NCBI GenBank assembly: GCA_016201805.1
Contig: JACQCB010000010.1
Span: 1 to 5,535 of the forward strand
Reading direction: 5' to 3'
DNA from: Nitrospirota bacterium
GTDB taxonomy: Bacteria > Nitrospirota > Nitrospiria > Nitrospirales > Nitrospiraceae
Length of the DNA: 5,535 nucleotides
Under the pieces are notes generated by a model that searched no databases, had not been told where the DNA came from, and saw only the letters and a program-made list of their open reading frames with translations. A program made the translations under genes and the position numbers. This document shows positions 1 to 5,535 of this stretch, in pieces (the stretch's first letter is position 1; each line of letters opens with the position of its first letter).

Positions 1-1747
1 CCCCATCGATCACGGTCCGGTCGAACCAGTCCCAGACCAGCCCCAGCCGCTTGATCGGCTCCACGATCAGCTTATCGTACAGTTCATCCACGTAGTACTT
101 GTTCAGCAAGGTTGTATAGACGCCGGGGGCCTTCGCGGCCATGTTGTCCGCCGCTTCGGTCCGGATACTGTAGAGGTAATGGGCCAACCCCCAGCCCAGC
201 AACGCGATGGTGGTGGCCACCACCATGAGCGTCATCACCAGGCCGACCCCGCCGCCATGTTCTTCACCCGCTCCGACGGCGGTCACGACCGGATGGAGAA
301 AATGATGGAACCAGCCCGCCTCGGGCGGCACGCCGAGGAAGCCACCGAGCACGGAGAGCACCGCCAGCACCGCCAGGGGCCAGATCATGACGGGGGGAGA
401 CTCATGGACGTGTTCGGCCGTGTGCTGGTCCAGCCGCGACGTCCCGTAAAACGTCAGGTACGTCAGCCGGAACATGTAGAACGCGGTCAGAAAGGCGCCG
501 ATCGCCGCCATCGCGTAGAGGGCATACTGGCCATGCACGAAGGCATGGGCCATGATCTCGTCTTTGCTCCAGAACCCGGCCAAGGGAAAGATCCCCGCGA
601 TGGCCAGGGTGCCGACAAGGAACAGGGCATGGGTCCAGGGAATCTTGGCCTTGAGCCCGCCCATCTTCATGATGTTCTGCTCGCCGGACAGGGCATGGAT
701 CACGGAGCCGGCCGAGAGGAACAGCAAGGCCTTGAAAAACGCGTGGGTCATCAGGTGAAAGACCGCGGCCGTGTAGGCGCCAATCCCGCAGGCCAAGAAC
801 ATGTACCCGAGCTGGCTCACCGTCGAATAGGCCAAGACCCGCTTGATGTCGGTCTGGACCAGCCCGATGGTGGCCGCAAACAGCGCCGTAAGGCCCCCGA
901 CCCAGGCGACCGTGGTCATCGCCACCGGCGCCATGTCGTAGATGACGTGGTTGCGCACGATCATGTAGACCCCGGCCGTCACCATCGTGGCGGCGTGAAT
1001 CAACGCGCTGACCGGCGTCGGACCCTCCATCGCGTCCGGCAACCAGGTGTAGAGGGGAATCTGCGCGGACTTGCCCACCGCCCCGACCAGCAGGCAAAGC
1101 GCGATGGCCGTCGCCATCCCGGTCGAGAGCTGGCCCGCCTGGGCGAAGACCTGCGTATAGTCCAATGTCCTGAAATTCACGAACACCAGGAAGATGGCCA
1201 ACAGGAACCCGGCATCGCCGATCCGGTTCACCACGAAGGCCTTGGTGGCGGCCTTGGCGGCCGAGACCTTGTCGAAATAATAGCCGATCAGCAAATAGGA
1301 ACAGAGGCCCACGCCCTCCCATCCGATGAAGAGCACCAGGTAATTGTTCCCCATCACCAACAGGAGCATGGAGACCATGAAGAGGTTCATGTAGGTGAAG
1401 AAGCGCGTGAAGCCCTCTTCGCCGTGCATGTACCCGACCGAGTACAGATGGATCAGGAACCCGACGCCCGTGACCACCAGCAACATAACGCAGGTGAGGG
1501 GGTCGATGAGAAATCCCAGGTTGACCGTGAGGTCGCCGCCGAAGATCCATTGATAGGCGACGACTTCCCGCGCCACCCCGGTCCGGATCGTCTCGGTGAA
1601 GACCCCGATCGAACAGAGGAACGACAGGCCCACCGAGCCCCAGGCCAGCCGGTGTGCCAGATCGTGCGAATACCGGCTCCCCAGCAGTCCGTTCAGCAGC
1701 ACGGCCACGAGGGGGAAGGTCGGGATGAGAAGAACGAGCAGATCCAT
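1..1747 (-). CDS. nuoL: NADH-quinone oxidoreductase subunit L (3' end outside window)
   Basis: Distal antiporter-like, proton-pumping subunit of the complex I membrane arm (ND5/MrpA family). 582 codons are visible without a stop; relatives have about 610-680 residues, so the end of the lateral helix and its last membrane segment lie outside. I translated it in full and found no frameshift. Signature regions are intact: FIGWEGVGLCSYLLIGYYFD (140-159) with the proton-path Glu144; NRIGDAGFLL (174-183); GKSAQIPLYTWLPDAMEGPT (225-244) with Lys226, matching E. coli Lys229; ALIHAATMVTAGVYMIVR (248-265); DIKRVLAYSTVSQLGYMFLA (300-319); and GFWSKDEIM (391-399) with Lys395 and Asp396 in the broken helix 12. 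The segment from about 533 on (AADNMAAKAPGVYTTLLNKY) leads into the long lateral helix. The start is the ATG at 1747, 13 nt after the nuoK stop. nuoM and nuoN are expected next, outside the window. Confidence 0.96.
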   Translation of the reverse strand, partial: MDLLVLLIPTFPLVAVLLNGLLGSRYSHDLAHRLAWGSVGLSFLCSIGVFTETIRTGVAREVVAYQWIFGGDLTVNLGFLIDPLTCVMLLVVTGVGFLIHLYSVGYMHGEEGFTRFFTYMNLFMVSMLLLVMGNNYLVLFIGWEGVGLCSYLLIGYYFDKVSAAKAATKAFVVNRIGDAGFLLAIFLVFVNFRTLDYTQVFAQAGQLSTGMATAIALCLLVGAVGKSAQIPLYTWLPDAMEGPTPVSALIHAATMVTAGVYMIVRNHVIYDMAPVAMTTVAWVGGLTALFAATIGLVQTDIKRVLAYSTVSQLGYMFLACGIGAYTAAVFHLMTHAFFKALLFLSAGSVIHALSGEQNIMKMGGLKAKIPWTHALFLVGTLAIAGIFPLAGFWSKDEIMAHAFVHGQYALYAMAAIGAFLTAFYMFRLTYLTFYGTSRLDQHTAEHVHESPPVMIWPLAVLAVLSVLGGFLGVPPEAGWFHHFLHPVVTAVGAGEEHGGGVGLVMTLMVVATTIALLGWGLAHYLYSIRTEAADNMAAKAPGVYTTLLNKYYVDELYDKLIVEPIKRLGLVWDWFDRTVIDG

Positions 1748-1757
1748 CACACCTACC
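1748..1757 (-). promoter_or_regulatory. Ribosome binding site region of nuoL
   Basis: The minus strand reads GGTAGGTGTG directly before the ATG at 1747, with AGG four nt from the start codon. A GTG codon immediately upstream (1750-1748) is in frame and could be an alternative start adding one residue; the ATG is preferred. Confidence 0.5.
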
Positions 1758-1760
1758 GTG

Positions 1761-2063
1761 CTACCACTTCAAGAGGTTCAGTTCGTCGACGTTCGTGGAC
1801 AGCCGTCCGCGGAATACGACGATGATGATGGCCAGCCCCACGGCGGCCTCGCCGGCCGCGATCGCGATGACGAAGAGCGCGACGATTTGCCCGGCCATGG
1901 ACTCCAGGTAATGGGAGAACGCCACCAGGTTGATATTGGCCGCGTTCAACATGATTTCCACCGACATCAAGACGATGATGAAGTTTCGGCGAATCAGCAC
2001 GCCGATCAGCCCGGTGGCAAAGAGCACCGCGCTCACAGCCACGTATGCGCTTAAAGGCACCAT
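1761..2063 (-). CDS. nuoK: NADH-quinone oxidoreductase subunit K
   Basis: Small membrane subunit of complex I, homologous to MrpC, that helps relay protons between the quinone chamber and the antiporter-like subunits. It is exactly 100 aa, the usual family length. Three membrane helices are visible: about 4-24, 28-50 and 58-84. Both functionally important carboxylates are in their expected places: Glu36 (in LMSVEIMLNAANINLVAF) and Glu72 (in AIAAGEAAVGLAII). The tail NVDELNLLKW is typical. The start is the ATG at 2063, chosen because it gives the canonical N-terminus and length; a GGGGTGAGT stretch lies just before it as a modest ribosome binding site. An in-frame TTG at 2105 would add 14 repeat-encoded residues and is rejected. 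It lies 94 nt after nuoJ, the largest spacer in the window, and 13 nt before nuoL. Confidence 0.96.
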   Translation of the reverse strand: MVPLSAYVAVSAVLFATGLIGVLIRRNFIIVLMSVEIMLNAANINLVAFSHYLESMAGQIVALFVIAIAAGEAAVGLAIIIVVFRGRLSTNVDELNLLKW

Positions 2064-2075
2064 ACTCACCCCAAA

Positions 2076-2103
2076 GCGTGACGCGTGACGCGTGACACGT
2101 GAC
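2076..2103. repeat. Tandem 7-bp repeat, 4 units (GCGTGAC x3, ACGTGAC)
   Basis: Four exact-length units lie head to tail at 2076-2082, 2083-2089, 2090-2096 and 2097-2103; only the first base of the last unit differs. The tract sits in the nuoJ-nuoK spacer just upstream of nuoK. It is open in frame with nuoK from a TTG at 2105, but the 14 extra residues (SRVTRHAS...) are encoded by repeat and are unlike NuoK, so they are not taken as coding. Confidence 0.9.
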
Positions 2104-2162
2104 AACCCCTGTTATTTCCGCACCGCGTCTTACCCATCACTCGTCACCGGTCACTCGTCACG
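2077..2162 (-). repeat. Long imperfect inverted repeat (stem-loop) in the nuoJ-nuoK spacer
   Basis: The two GTGAC-type tracts are in opposite orientation. Arms 2077-2102 and 2137-2162 match at 21 of 26 positions, and one mismatch becomes a G-U pair in the mRNA. The loop is 34 nt (2103-2136). In the transcript this would be a strong hairpin starting at the nuoJ stop and ending about 14 nt before the nuoK start. No U-run follows, and the downstream genes are essential parts of the same complex, so a terminator is unlikely. An mRNA processing or stabilising element, or a small mobile intergenic repeat, fits better (inference). Confidence 0.7.
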
Positions 2163-2164
2163 GG
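2137..2164. repeat. Direct repeat, 2 x 14 bp (TCACTCGTCAC core)
   Basis: TCACTCGTCACCGG (2137-2150) is followed at once by TCACTCGTCACGGG (2151-2164), differing at one position. On the coding strand it reads as GTGACGAG units. The repeat overlaps the end of nuoJ: its GTGAC supplies the TGA stop (2160-2158) and the preceding Pro codon. It forms the upstream arm, in mRNA order, of the inverted repeat with 2077-2102. Confidence 0.85.
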
Positions 2165-2580
2165 TTTTCTTGTTCGGCGTCAACCGAAGAAGGCGTCTTG
2201 GCCAGCACGATCGCCCCGATGATCGCCCCCAGCAGGAACACGCCCACGATCTCGAAGGGCAACAGGTAATCGCTGAACATCTTGATGCCGACCGCGAAAC
2301 TGTCCCCGTCCTTGAGAACCGCGATCACCGGGGCATCCCCCTTCGCCCCGTTGAACGGGGACTGGAGCAGCAGCAACAGCAATTCCCCGCAGATGCCCGC
2401 CGTCGCGAACAGAACGATGGCGTGGCGGGTGTGCAGGTACCGCTGGTCCGTCTTCAGGGCCACGTGGAGCAGGAGCGTCAGCAGCGCCAGGCCGCAGTGG
2501 ACGGGGTTTCTGAATGCAATCGTGAGCACCCCCGCGACGATGCTCACCAGTGAGAAATAGACAAAGAAAAATAAGACCAT
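2158..2580 (-). CDS. nuoJ: NADH-quinone oxidoreductase subunit J, short and divergent
   Basis: Membrane-arm subunit, 140 aa against roughly 165-185 in typical relatives. The ends are family-like: helix 1 (about 2-23) followed by RNPVH (24-28), and a C-terminal KMFSDYLLPFE (100-110) leading into the last helix (about 110-127). The middle is not. Aligned without gaps from NPVH to E. coli NuoJ (recalled from memory), the conserved Tyr59 becomes Thr60, the VYAGAIMVLF-type motif becomes ATAGICGELLL with a buried-looking Glu66, and the end of helix 2 becomes a polar stretch KTDQRYLHTRH (43-53). Between helix 3 (about 54-73) and the last helix there are only some 25 mostly polar residues, so helix 4 seems absent. 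I checked the other two frames for compensating frameshifts; they give no NuoJ-like peptide. The start is the ATG at 2580; the open frame extends further upstream but overlaps nuoI and is not NuoJ-like. No Shine-Dalgarno is evident, so coupling to nuoI (11 nt upstream) is likely. Confidence 0.85.
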   Translation of the reverse strand: MVLFFFVYFSLVSIVAGVLTIAFRNPVHCGLALLTLLLHVALKTDQRYLHTRHAIVLFATAGICGELLLLLLQSPFNGAKGDAPVIAVLKDGDSFAVGIKMFSDYLLPFEIVGVFLLGAIIGAIVLAKTPSSVDAEQENP

Positions 2581-2591
2581 GCTGTGTCTGA

Positions 2592-3182
2592 TTACGTCAG
2601 ATGTTTCGGTGGCACCGATTGGGTGGCCTTGAGAACCGACTGCGGGAAAAAGTAGCGGTACTCGCGGCTCCCCTGATCGTCTTTTTCCTGATTGTGGGCG
2701 ACAAGGTACTTCTTGCCGTCCTCGATATATCGCTCGCCGATCTCGTAGAGCCGACGTTTGTCGAACAGGAGGGTCCGTTTGTCGTGGGTGGAGAACTCGT
2801 ACATCTTCGTCATCGCCAGCGCGTTGACCGGGCAGGCCTCCACGCAGTAGCCGCAGAACACGCACTTGGTGATGTCGATAAAAAACTCGCTCGCGTAGCG
2901 CTGCAACGGGAGAGACTTGTCCTCGGCGCTGATCACTTTGATACACCGGGAAGGACAGGCGGCCTCGCAAAGATCGCACCCCACGCACCGTTCCTTCCCG
3001 TCGTCATACCGCAGGAGCGCCAGCGCCCCGCGATGGGTATCGGGCAGCGTCCGCTGCTCCCTCGGATACTGAAACGTGATCGGGCGGTAAAACATGTGCT
3101 TGAAGGTGACCTTCATCGCCTCCCAGATCTCGTAAAACAGCATCGCCTGGAGGAGCTTCTTGGTCAGAACGCCGATGCGCAT
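2592..3182 (-). CDS. nuoI: NADH-quinone oxidoreductase subunit I
   Basis: Complex I subunit (196 aa, family usually about 150-220) that carries two 4Fe-4S clusters (N6a and N6b in family terms) and hands electrons to NuoB near the quinone site. Two complete motifs are visible: C66-x2-C69-x2-C72-x3-C76-P (CVGCDLCEAACP) and C107-x2-C110-x2-C113-x3-C117-P (CVFCGYCVEACP), about 30 residues apart as in the family. The N-terminus (about 8-32) is an amphipathic, partly hydrophobic helix expected to rest on the membrane, followed by FYRPITFQYP, the usual lead-in. The C-terminal tail MTKMYEFSTHDKRTLLFDK resembles the conserved NuoI tail. The start is the ATG at 3182, supported by GGAG six nt upstream. 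It ends in TAA at 2594-2592, 11 nt before nuoJ. All eight cluster ligands are present, so there is no sign of decay. Confidence 0.96.
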   Translation of the reverse strand: MRIGVLTKKLLQAMLFYEIWEAMKVTFKHMFYRPITFQYPREQRTLPDTHRGALALLRYDDGKERCVGCDLCEAACPSRCIKVISAEDKSLPLQRYASEFFIDITKCVFCGYCVEACPVNALAMTKMYEFSTHDKRTLLFDKRRLYEIGERYIEDGKKYLVAHNQEKDDQGSREYRYFFPQSVLKATQSVPPKHLT

Positions 3183-3188
3183 GAAGTT

Positions 3189-3192
3189 CTCC
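3189..3192 (-). promoter_or_regulatory. Ribosome binding site of nuoI
   Basis: GGAG on the minus strand, within GCGGAGAACTTC, is followed by a 6-nt spacer and then the nuoI ATG at 3182. This is the clearest Shine-Dalgarno sequence in the window and supports the chosen nuoI start. Confidence 0.7.
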
Positions 3193-3218
3193 GCTTGTCA
3201 CCCTTCGGCAGATGGGCC

Positions 3219-3247
3219 CTTATGCCTGTTTTTGCCGTCGAAGTCTA
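3219..3247 (-). promoter_or_regulatory. Possible weak sigma70-like promoter upstream of nuoI
   Basis: On the minus strand a TAGACT box (3247-3242; 4 of 6 to TTGACA) is followed by exactly 17 nt and then CATAAG (3224-3219; 4 of 6 to TATAAT). The -10-like box ends about 36 nt upstream of the nuoI start codon. Two 4/6 boxes at ideal spacing arise by chance fairly often, and the sigma-factor preferences of the host are unknown, so this is only a candidate internal promoter for the nuoIJKL part of the operon. Confidence 0.18.
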
Positions 3248-3270
3248 GCCCTTTTCCCCGAGCTCACTCG

Positions 3271-5535
3271 CTATGCTTTGTCGATGGTCACGGCGGTCAG
3301 CTTGAACGCGGGCACGCCCGTCGTCGCATCCACCTCGACCGGCATCAAATCCTTCACCGACGGCTCGTTGAAGTGCTCCGGGAAAAAACAGGAGCCCGGC
3401 ATCACGGCCAGATCGACCTGCACGCTCAGGGTCAGCGATCCCAGCACCGACGTGACCCGAACCTTCGCGCCCTCGGCCAGGCCCAGCCGCTCGATATCCT
3501 GCCGGCTCATGCGAAGCCGCCCGGTGTTGGGTGTAATCTGCATCAGCCCCGAGGCCTGCGTCGACAGCTTGCCCGAATGCGCGAGCACCTGTCCCATCAG
3601 CAGCGTGAACGAATTCTCCTTGACTGACGATTGACGATGGGCGATCGACGCATACCGGCTTCCCACTTCGGCTGCATAGCCGTTGGACAAATAGGCCTCG
3701 GCGGTGGGCGCCAGTTTCCTTGGCTGCCCAAGATTGTAGTAGCCTGGCACCAGCTTCATGATTTCCGTCTGGATGTCGGCGGACGATTCGTATTCCCACT
3801 GAGACCCCAACCCGCCGGCGATGGCCGTCATGATGTGCCAATCGGGCAGGCTGTCCCCGATCGGATCCATGCTCTGCCGGATGCGGAGGACCCGCCCTTC
3901 CAGATTGGTGAACGTGCCGTCCTTTTCCGCAGCGGTGCAAGCCGGAAGGACCACATGAGCCAGCCGGCCTGTTTCCGTCAGGAATGGGTCCTGACAGATC
4001 AGGAGGTCCAGCCGTTCCAGCGCAGCCTTGACCTCGAAAGACGCAGGCAACGTGGCGAGCGGATTCTCGCCGATCAGGTAGAGCGCCTTGATTTCCCCGC
4101 TCCGGCACCGTTTCAGAATCTCTACGAGCCCGGCCCCACTGTCCGGCGCGGGCAACGAGACCGGCGTCTCGGAACCCCAGGCCTTGGCAAACTTGGCCCG
4201 CGCGGCCTCGTCATCGAATCGCGCTTGGCCGGGGAGAAACTCCGGCGCCGCGCCCAGGTCCACGGCTCCCTGTTCGTTGGCTTCTTCGGTCACGGAATTG
4301 ATGCCGCAGCCGGGCTTCCCCAACTTGCCGGTCAGCCAGGCCAGGTCCACCACGCTCAACACATTCTGGTAACCGCCGGAACGTCGGACGATCCCTTCGC
4401 CACAGAGGATGACGGCGCGCGGCGCCTCGGCGAACGCCGCCGCGGCCTCGTGGATCTGCTTGATCGACACACCCGTCTGGGCTGCCACAGTATCGAGGGA
4501 GACCGCGGTAGCCGCCTGTTTCAGGGCCGCAAAGGCTTTCGGATGCTTGCCGGTCGCCGTCTCATCGACCAGGTCCTGCTGCAACACGGAAGCCACGAGC
4601 CCCCGCACGAACAGCCCCTCGGTGCCCGGCTTGACCAGCATGGGATGGGAGGCCAACTGGGCGATGTTCGTGTTGGCCGAGTCCACGACGATGACCTGCG
4701 CCTTGTAGACGCGGATCGCTTCCTTGACCCGCACCGCGGTCAGGGGATTGGTCTCGGTGAGATTGGACCCGACCAGGAGGATGGCCTTGGCCTTGGTGAT
4801 GTCCTCCCAATCGTTCGTCATCCGGCCGACGCCCAGCGCCCGCTGCGCTGCCTGGACGAAGTTCGCATGGCCGTAACGGGCGCTGCTGTCCAACTGATTC
4901 GTGCCGATCGCGACTCGCATCAGCTTCTGGAACAGGTAGAGTTCCTCGTTCGTGCAGCGGGCCGTGATCAGCCCCGCGATCGCCTGCGGACCATGCTGGG
5001 CCTTGATCGCGGCCAGGCGATCCACCACGCTCTGCGCCGCCTCCAGCCAGGGAGCCTCGATCAATTTCCCGTCGCGGCGCAGGAGCGGCTGCTTGAGCCG
5101 CTGGTCGTTGTCGATGTACTGGAACCCGAAGCGGCCCCGCACGCAGAGCCCGCCATGGCCCTTGGCCGTCTCGGACCGGTCGCCCCATTTGTTCTTCCAG
5201 GAGAGCGGCGAGGTGACGCGGACCACTTCGCGGTCCTTCGTCTCGATGATCATCTGACAGCCGTCCCCGCAGTAATTGCAGGTCGTCGTCGTTTTCTTCA
5301 ACTGCCAGGGCTTGTACAGATACTTGGAATATTTGTTCGTGATCGCACCCACCGGGCAGACCGCCAGGCAATCGCCGCAAAACTCGCAGGAGAGGGGCTG
5401 GTCCCCCTTCGCCACCACCTGAGTGAACCCGCCCTTTTTCGCGAACTGCAAGGCATCGATCATCAGCACGTCTTTACAGATGTTGATGCACTCGCCGCAG
5501 GCGATGCAGCGGTTCATGTTGAAGTCCAGGACCAG
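3271..5535 (-). CDS. nuoG: NADH-quinone oxidoreductase subunit G (5' end outside window)
   Basis: Peripheral-arm subunit of complex I that passes electrons from the NADH module along iron-sulfur clusters towards NuoI. 754 residues are visible, ending in TAG at 3273-3271; the true start lies beyond 5535, and the frame is open through the edge. Numbering from the first visible residue: a ferredoxin-type pair of four-cysteine motifs (C10, C13, C16, C20 and C50, C53, C56, C60), then an N7-type motif C86-x2-C89-x3-C93-x37-C131, then a molybdopterin-oxidoreductase fold (about 135-620) with the typical NuoG segment VVLPACTAAEKDGTFTNLEG near 528, and a molybdopterin-dinucleotide-binding-like C-terminal domain (about 643-750). 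The residue that would be the Mo-ligating Cys/Sec in formate dehydrogenases is Gly222 (SSARYGHA), which favours NuoG over a formate dehydrogenase. The N-terminal 2Fe-2S domain and the His-Cys3 cluster are expected upstream but are not visible. The downstream neighbours nuoI-J-K-L support the assignment. Confidence 0.93.
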   Translation of the reverse strand: MVLDFNMNRCIACGECINICKDVLMIDALQFAKKGGFTQVVAKGDQPLSCEFCGDCLAVCPVGAITNKYSKYLYKPWQLKKTTTTCNYCGDGCQMIIETKDREVVRVTSPLSWKNKWGDRSETAKGHGGLCVRGRFGFQYIDNDQRLKQPLLRRDGKLIEAPWLEAAQSVVDRLAAIKAQHGPQAIAGLITARCTNEELYLFQKLMRVAIGTNQLDSSARYGHANFVQAAQRALGVGRMTNDWEDITKAKAILLVGSNLTETNPLTAVRVKEAIRVYKAQVIVVDSANTNIAQLASHPMLVKPGTEGLFVRGLVASVLQQDLVDETATGKHPKAFAALKQAATAVSLDTVAAQTGVSIKQIHEAAAAFAEAPRAVILCGEGIVRRSGGYQNVLSVVDLAWLTGKLGKPGCGINSVTEEANEQGAVDLGAAPEFLPGQARFDDEAARAKFAKAWGSETPVSLPAPDSGAGLVEILKRCRSGEIKALYLIGENPLATLPASFEVKAALERLDLLICQDPFLTETGRLAHVVLPACTAAEKDGTFTNLEGRVLRIRQSMDPIGDSLPDWHIMTAIAGGLGSQWEYESSADIQTEIMKLVPGYYNLGQPRKLAPTAEAYLSNGYAAEVGSRYASIAHRQSSVKENSFTLLMGQVLAHSGKLSTQASGLMQITPNTGRLRMSRQDIERLGLAEGAKVRVTSVLGSLTLSVQVDLAVMPGSCFFPEHFNEPSVKDLMPVEVDATTGVPAFKLTAVTIDKA
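3621..3650. repeat. Short TGACGAT-type repeat inside nuoG
   Basis: The plus strand holds TGACTGACGATTGACGAT (3621-3638), two exact 7-bp TGACGAT units plus a partial one, then a looser GGGCGATCGACG. The 7-bp period and TGAC core resemble the nuoJ-nuoK spacer repeats. It encodes visible residues about 629-639 of NuoG (SIAHRQSSVKE), a polar linker between the oxidoreductase fold and the C-terminal domain. It may be a small in-frame repeat insertion, or chance. Confidence 0.35.

Larger units (their letters stand above)
3183..3270 (-). other. nuoG-nuoI spacer; nuoH absent from its usual place
   Basis: These 88 nt separate the nuoG stop from the nuoI start. In most nuo operons nuoH, a gene of about 1 kb, lies here; this spacer cannot hold it, and no remnant of a membrane protein is visible. 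It contains an imperfect inverted repeat: arms CTTCGGCA (3203-3210) and TGCCGTCGAAG (3233-3243), which pair over 8 bp with a 3-nt bulge and a 22-nt loop. No U-run follows, so it does not look like an intrinsic terminator. Its nuoI-proximal end carries the nuoI ribosome binding site. Confidence 0.75.

Noticed and set aside
402..1550. A 382-codon open frame on the minus strand
   Set aside because: It is an out-of-frame reading of nuoL; the product is rich in Arg, Gly and Pro and has no recognisable domain.
179..1825. A 548-codon open frame on the plus strand
   Set aside because: It lies antisense to nuoL, whose frame shows unbroken family motifs throughout. The plus-strand product is rich in His, Arg, Gln, Asp and Gly, resembles no family and is a by-product of GC-rich codon use.
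2064..2105. A 14-residue N-terminal extension of nuoK from a TTG
   Set aside because: It is encoded by the 7-bp repeat tract and would make NuoK longer than its conserved 100 residues; the ATG at 2063 gives the canonical N-terminus.
2077..2162. The hairpin as an intrinsic terminator
   Set aside because: It has no downstream U-run on the coding strand, and it would cut off nuoK and nuoL from their operon.
2581..2988. A 136-codon upstream extension of the nuoJ frame
   Set aside because: It overlaps nuoI in another frame, and its product is not NuoJ-like. The family-like sequence begins at the ATG at 2580.
3245..4108. Long minus-strand frame and other frames overlapping nuoG, including 4562-5380
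   Set aside because: They are shadows of nuoG in the other frames, with Arg/Gly/Pro-rich products and no domain.
3271..5535. Formate dehydrogenase alpha subunit as an alternative to nuoG
   Set aside because: The Mo-ligand position is Gly, the C-terminal segments are NuoG-like and the next genes are nuoI-J-K-L.

Overview
The window is one contiguous stretch of a respiratory complex I (NADH:quinone oxidoreductase, nuo) operon. Every gene is on the minus strand, so transcription runs from position 5535 towards position 1. In transcription order it holds nuoG (5' end outside the window), nuoI, nuoJ, nuoK and nuoL (3' end outside the window). No RNA gene, insertion sequence, CRISPR array or operon-ending terminator was seen. 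The DNA is GC-rich by eye, which makes long open frames appear on the opposite strand; these are shadows of the nuo genes.

Layout: 5535-3271 is nuoG, an iron-sulfur protein of the peripheral arm with a degenerate molybdopterin-oxidoreductase fold. 3270-3183 is an 88-nt spacer in the place where nuoH usually lies; it holds only a possible weak promoter and an imperfect hairpin. 3182-2592 is nuoI, a two-cluster ferredoxin-like subunit. 2580-2158 is nuoJ, unusually short and divergent. 2157-2064 is a spacer made largely of GTGAC-type 7-bp repeats arranged as a long inverted repeat. 2063-1761 is nuoK. 1747-1 is nuoL, the distal antiporter-like pump subunit, with 582 residues visible.

How they work together: NuoG and NuoI carry electrons through their clusters (NuoG from the NADH module, NuoI towards the quinone site), and NuoJ, NuoK and NuoL belong to the ion-translocating membrane arm. 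The key acidic and lysine residues for proton transfer are present in NuoK and NuoL. NuoJ has lost the usual features of its third membrane helix and appears to lack one helix.

Organism: a GC-rich bacterium with a full-type complex I containing NuoG. The protein character and the GTGAC-rich intergenic repeats made me think of Nitrospirota (Nitrospira-like), but this is a guess without a database search. I found no previously unknown system. The points most worth checking are the nuoH gap, the aberrant NuoJ and the repeat-hairpin between nuoJ and nuoK.
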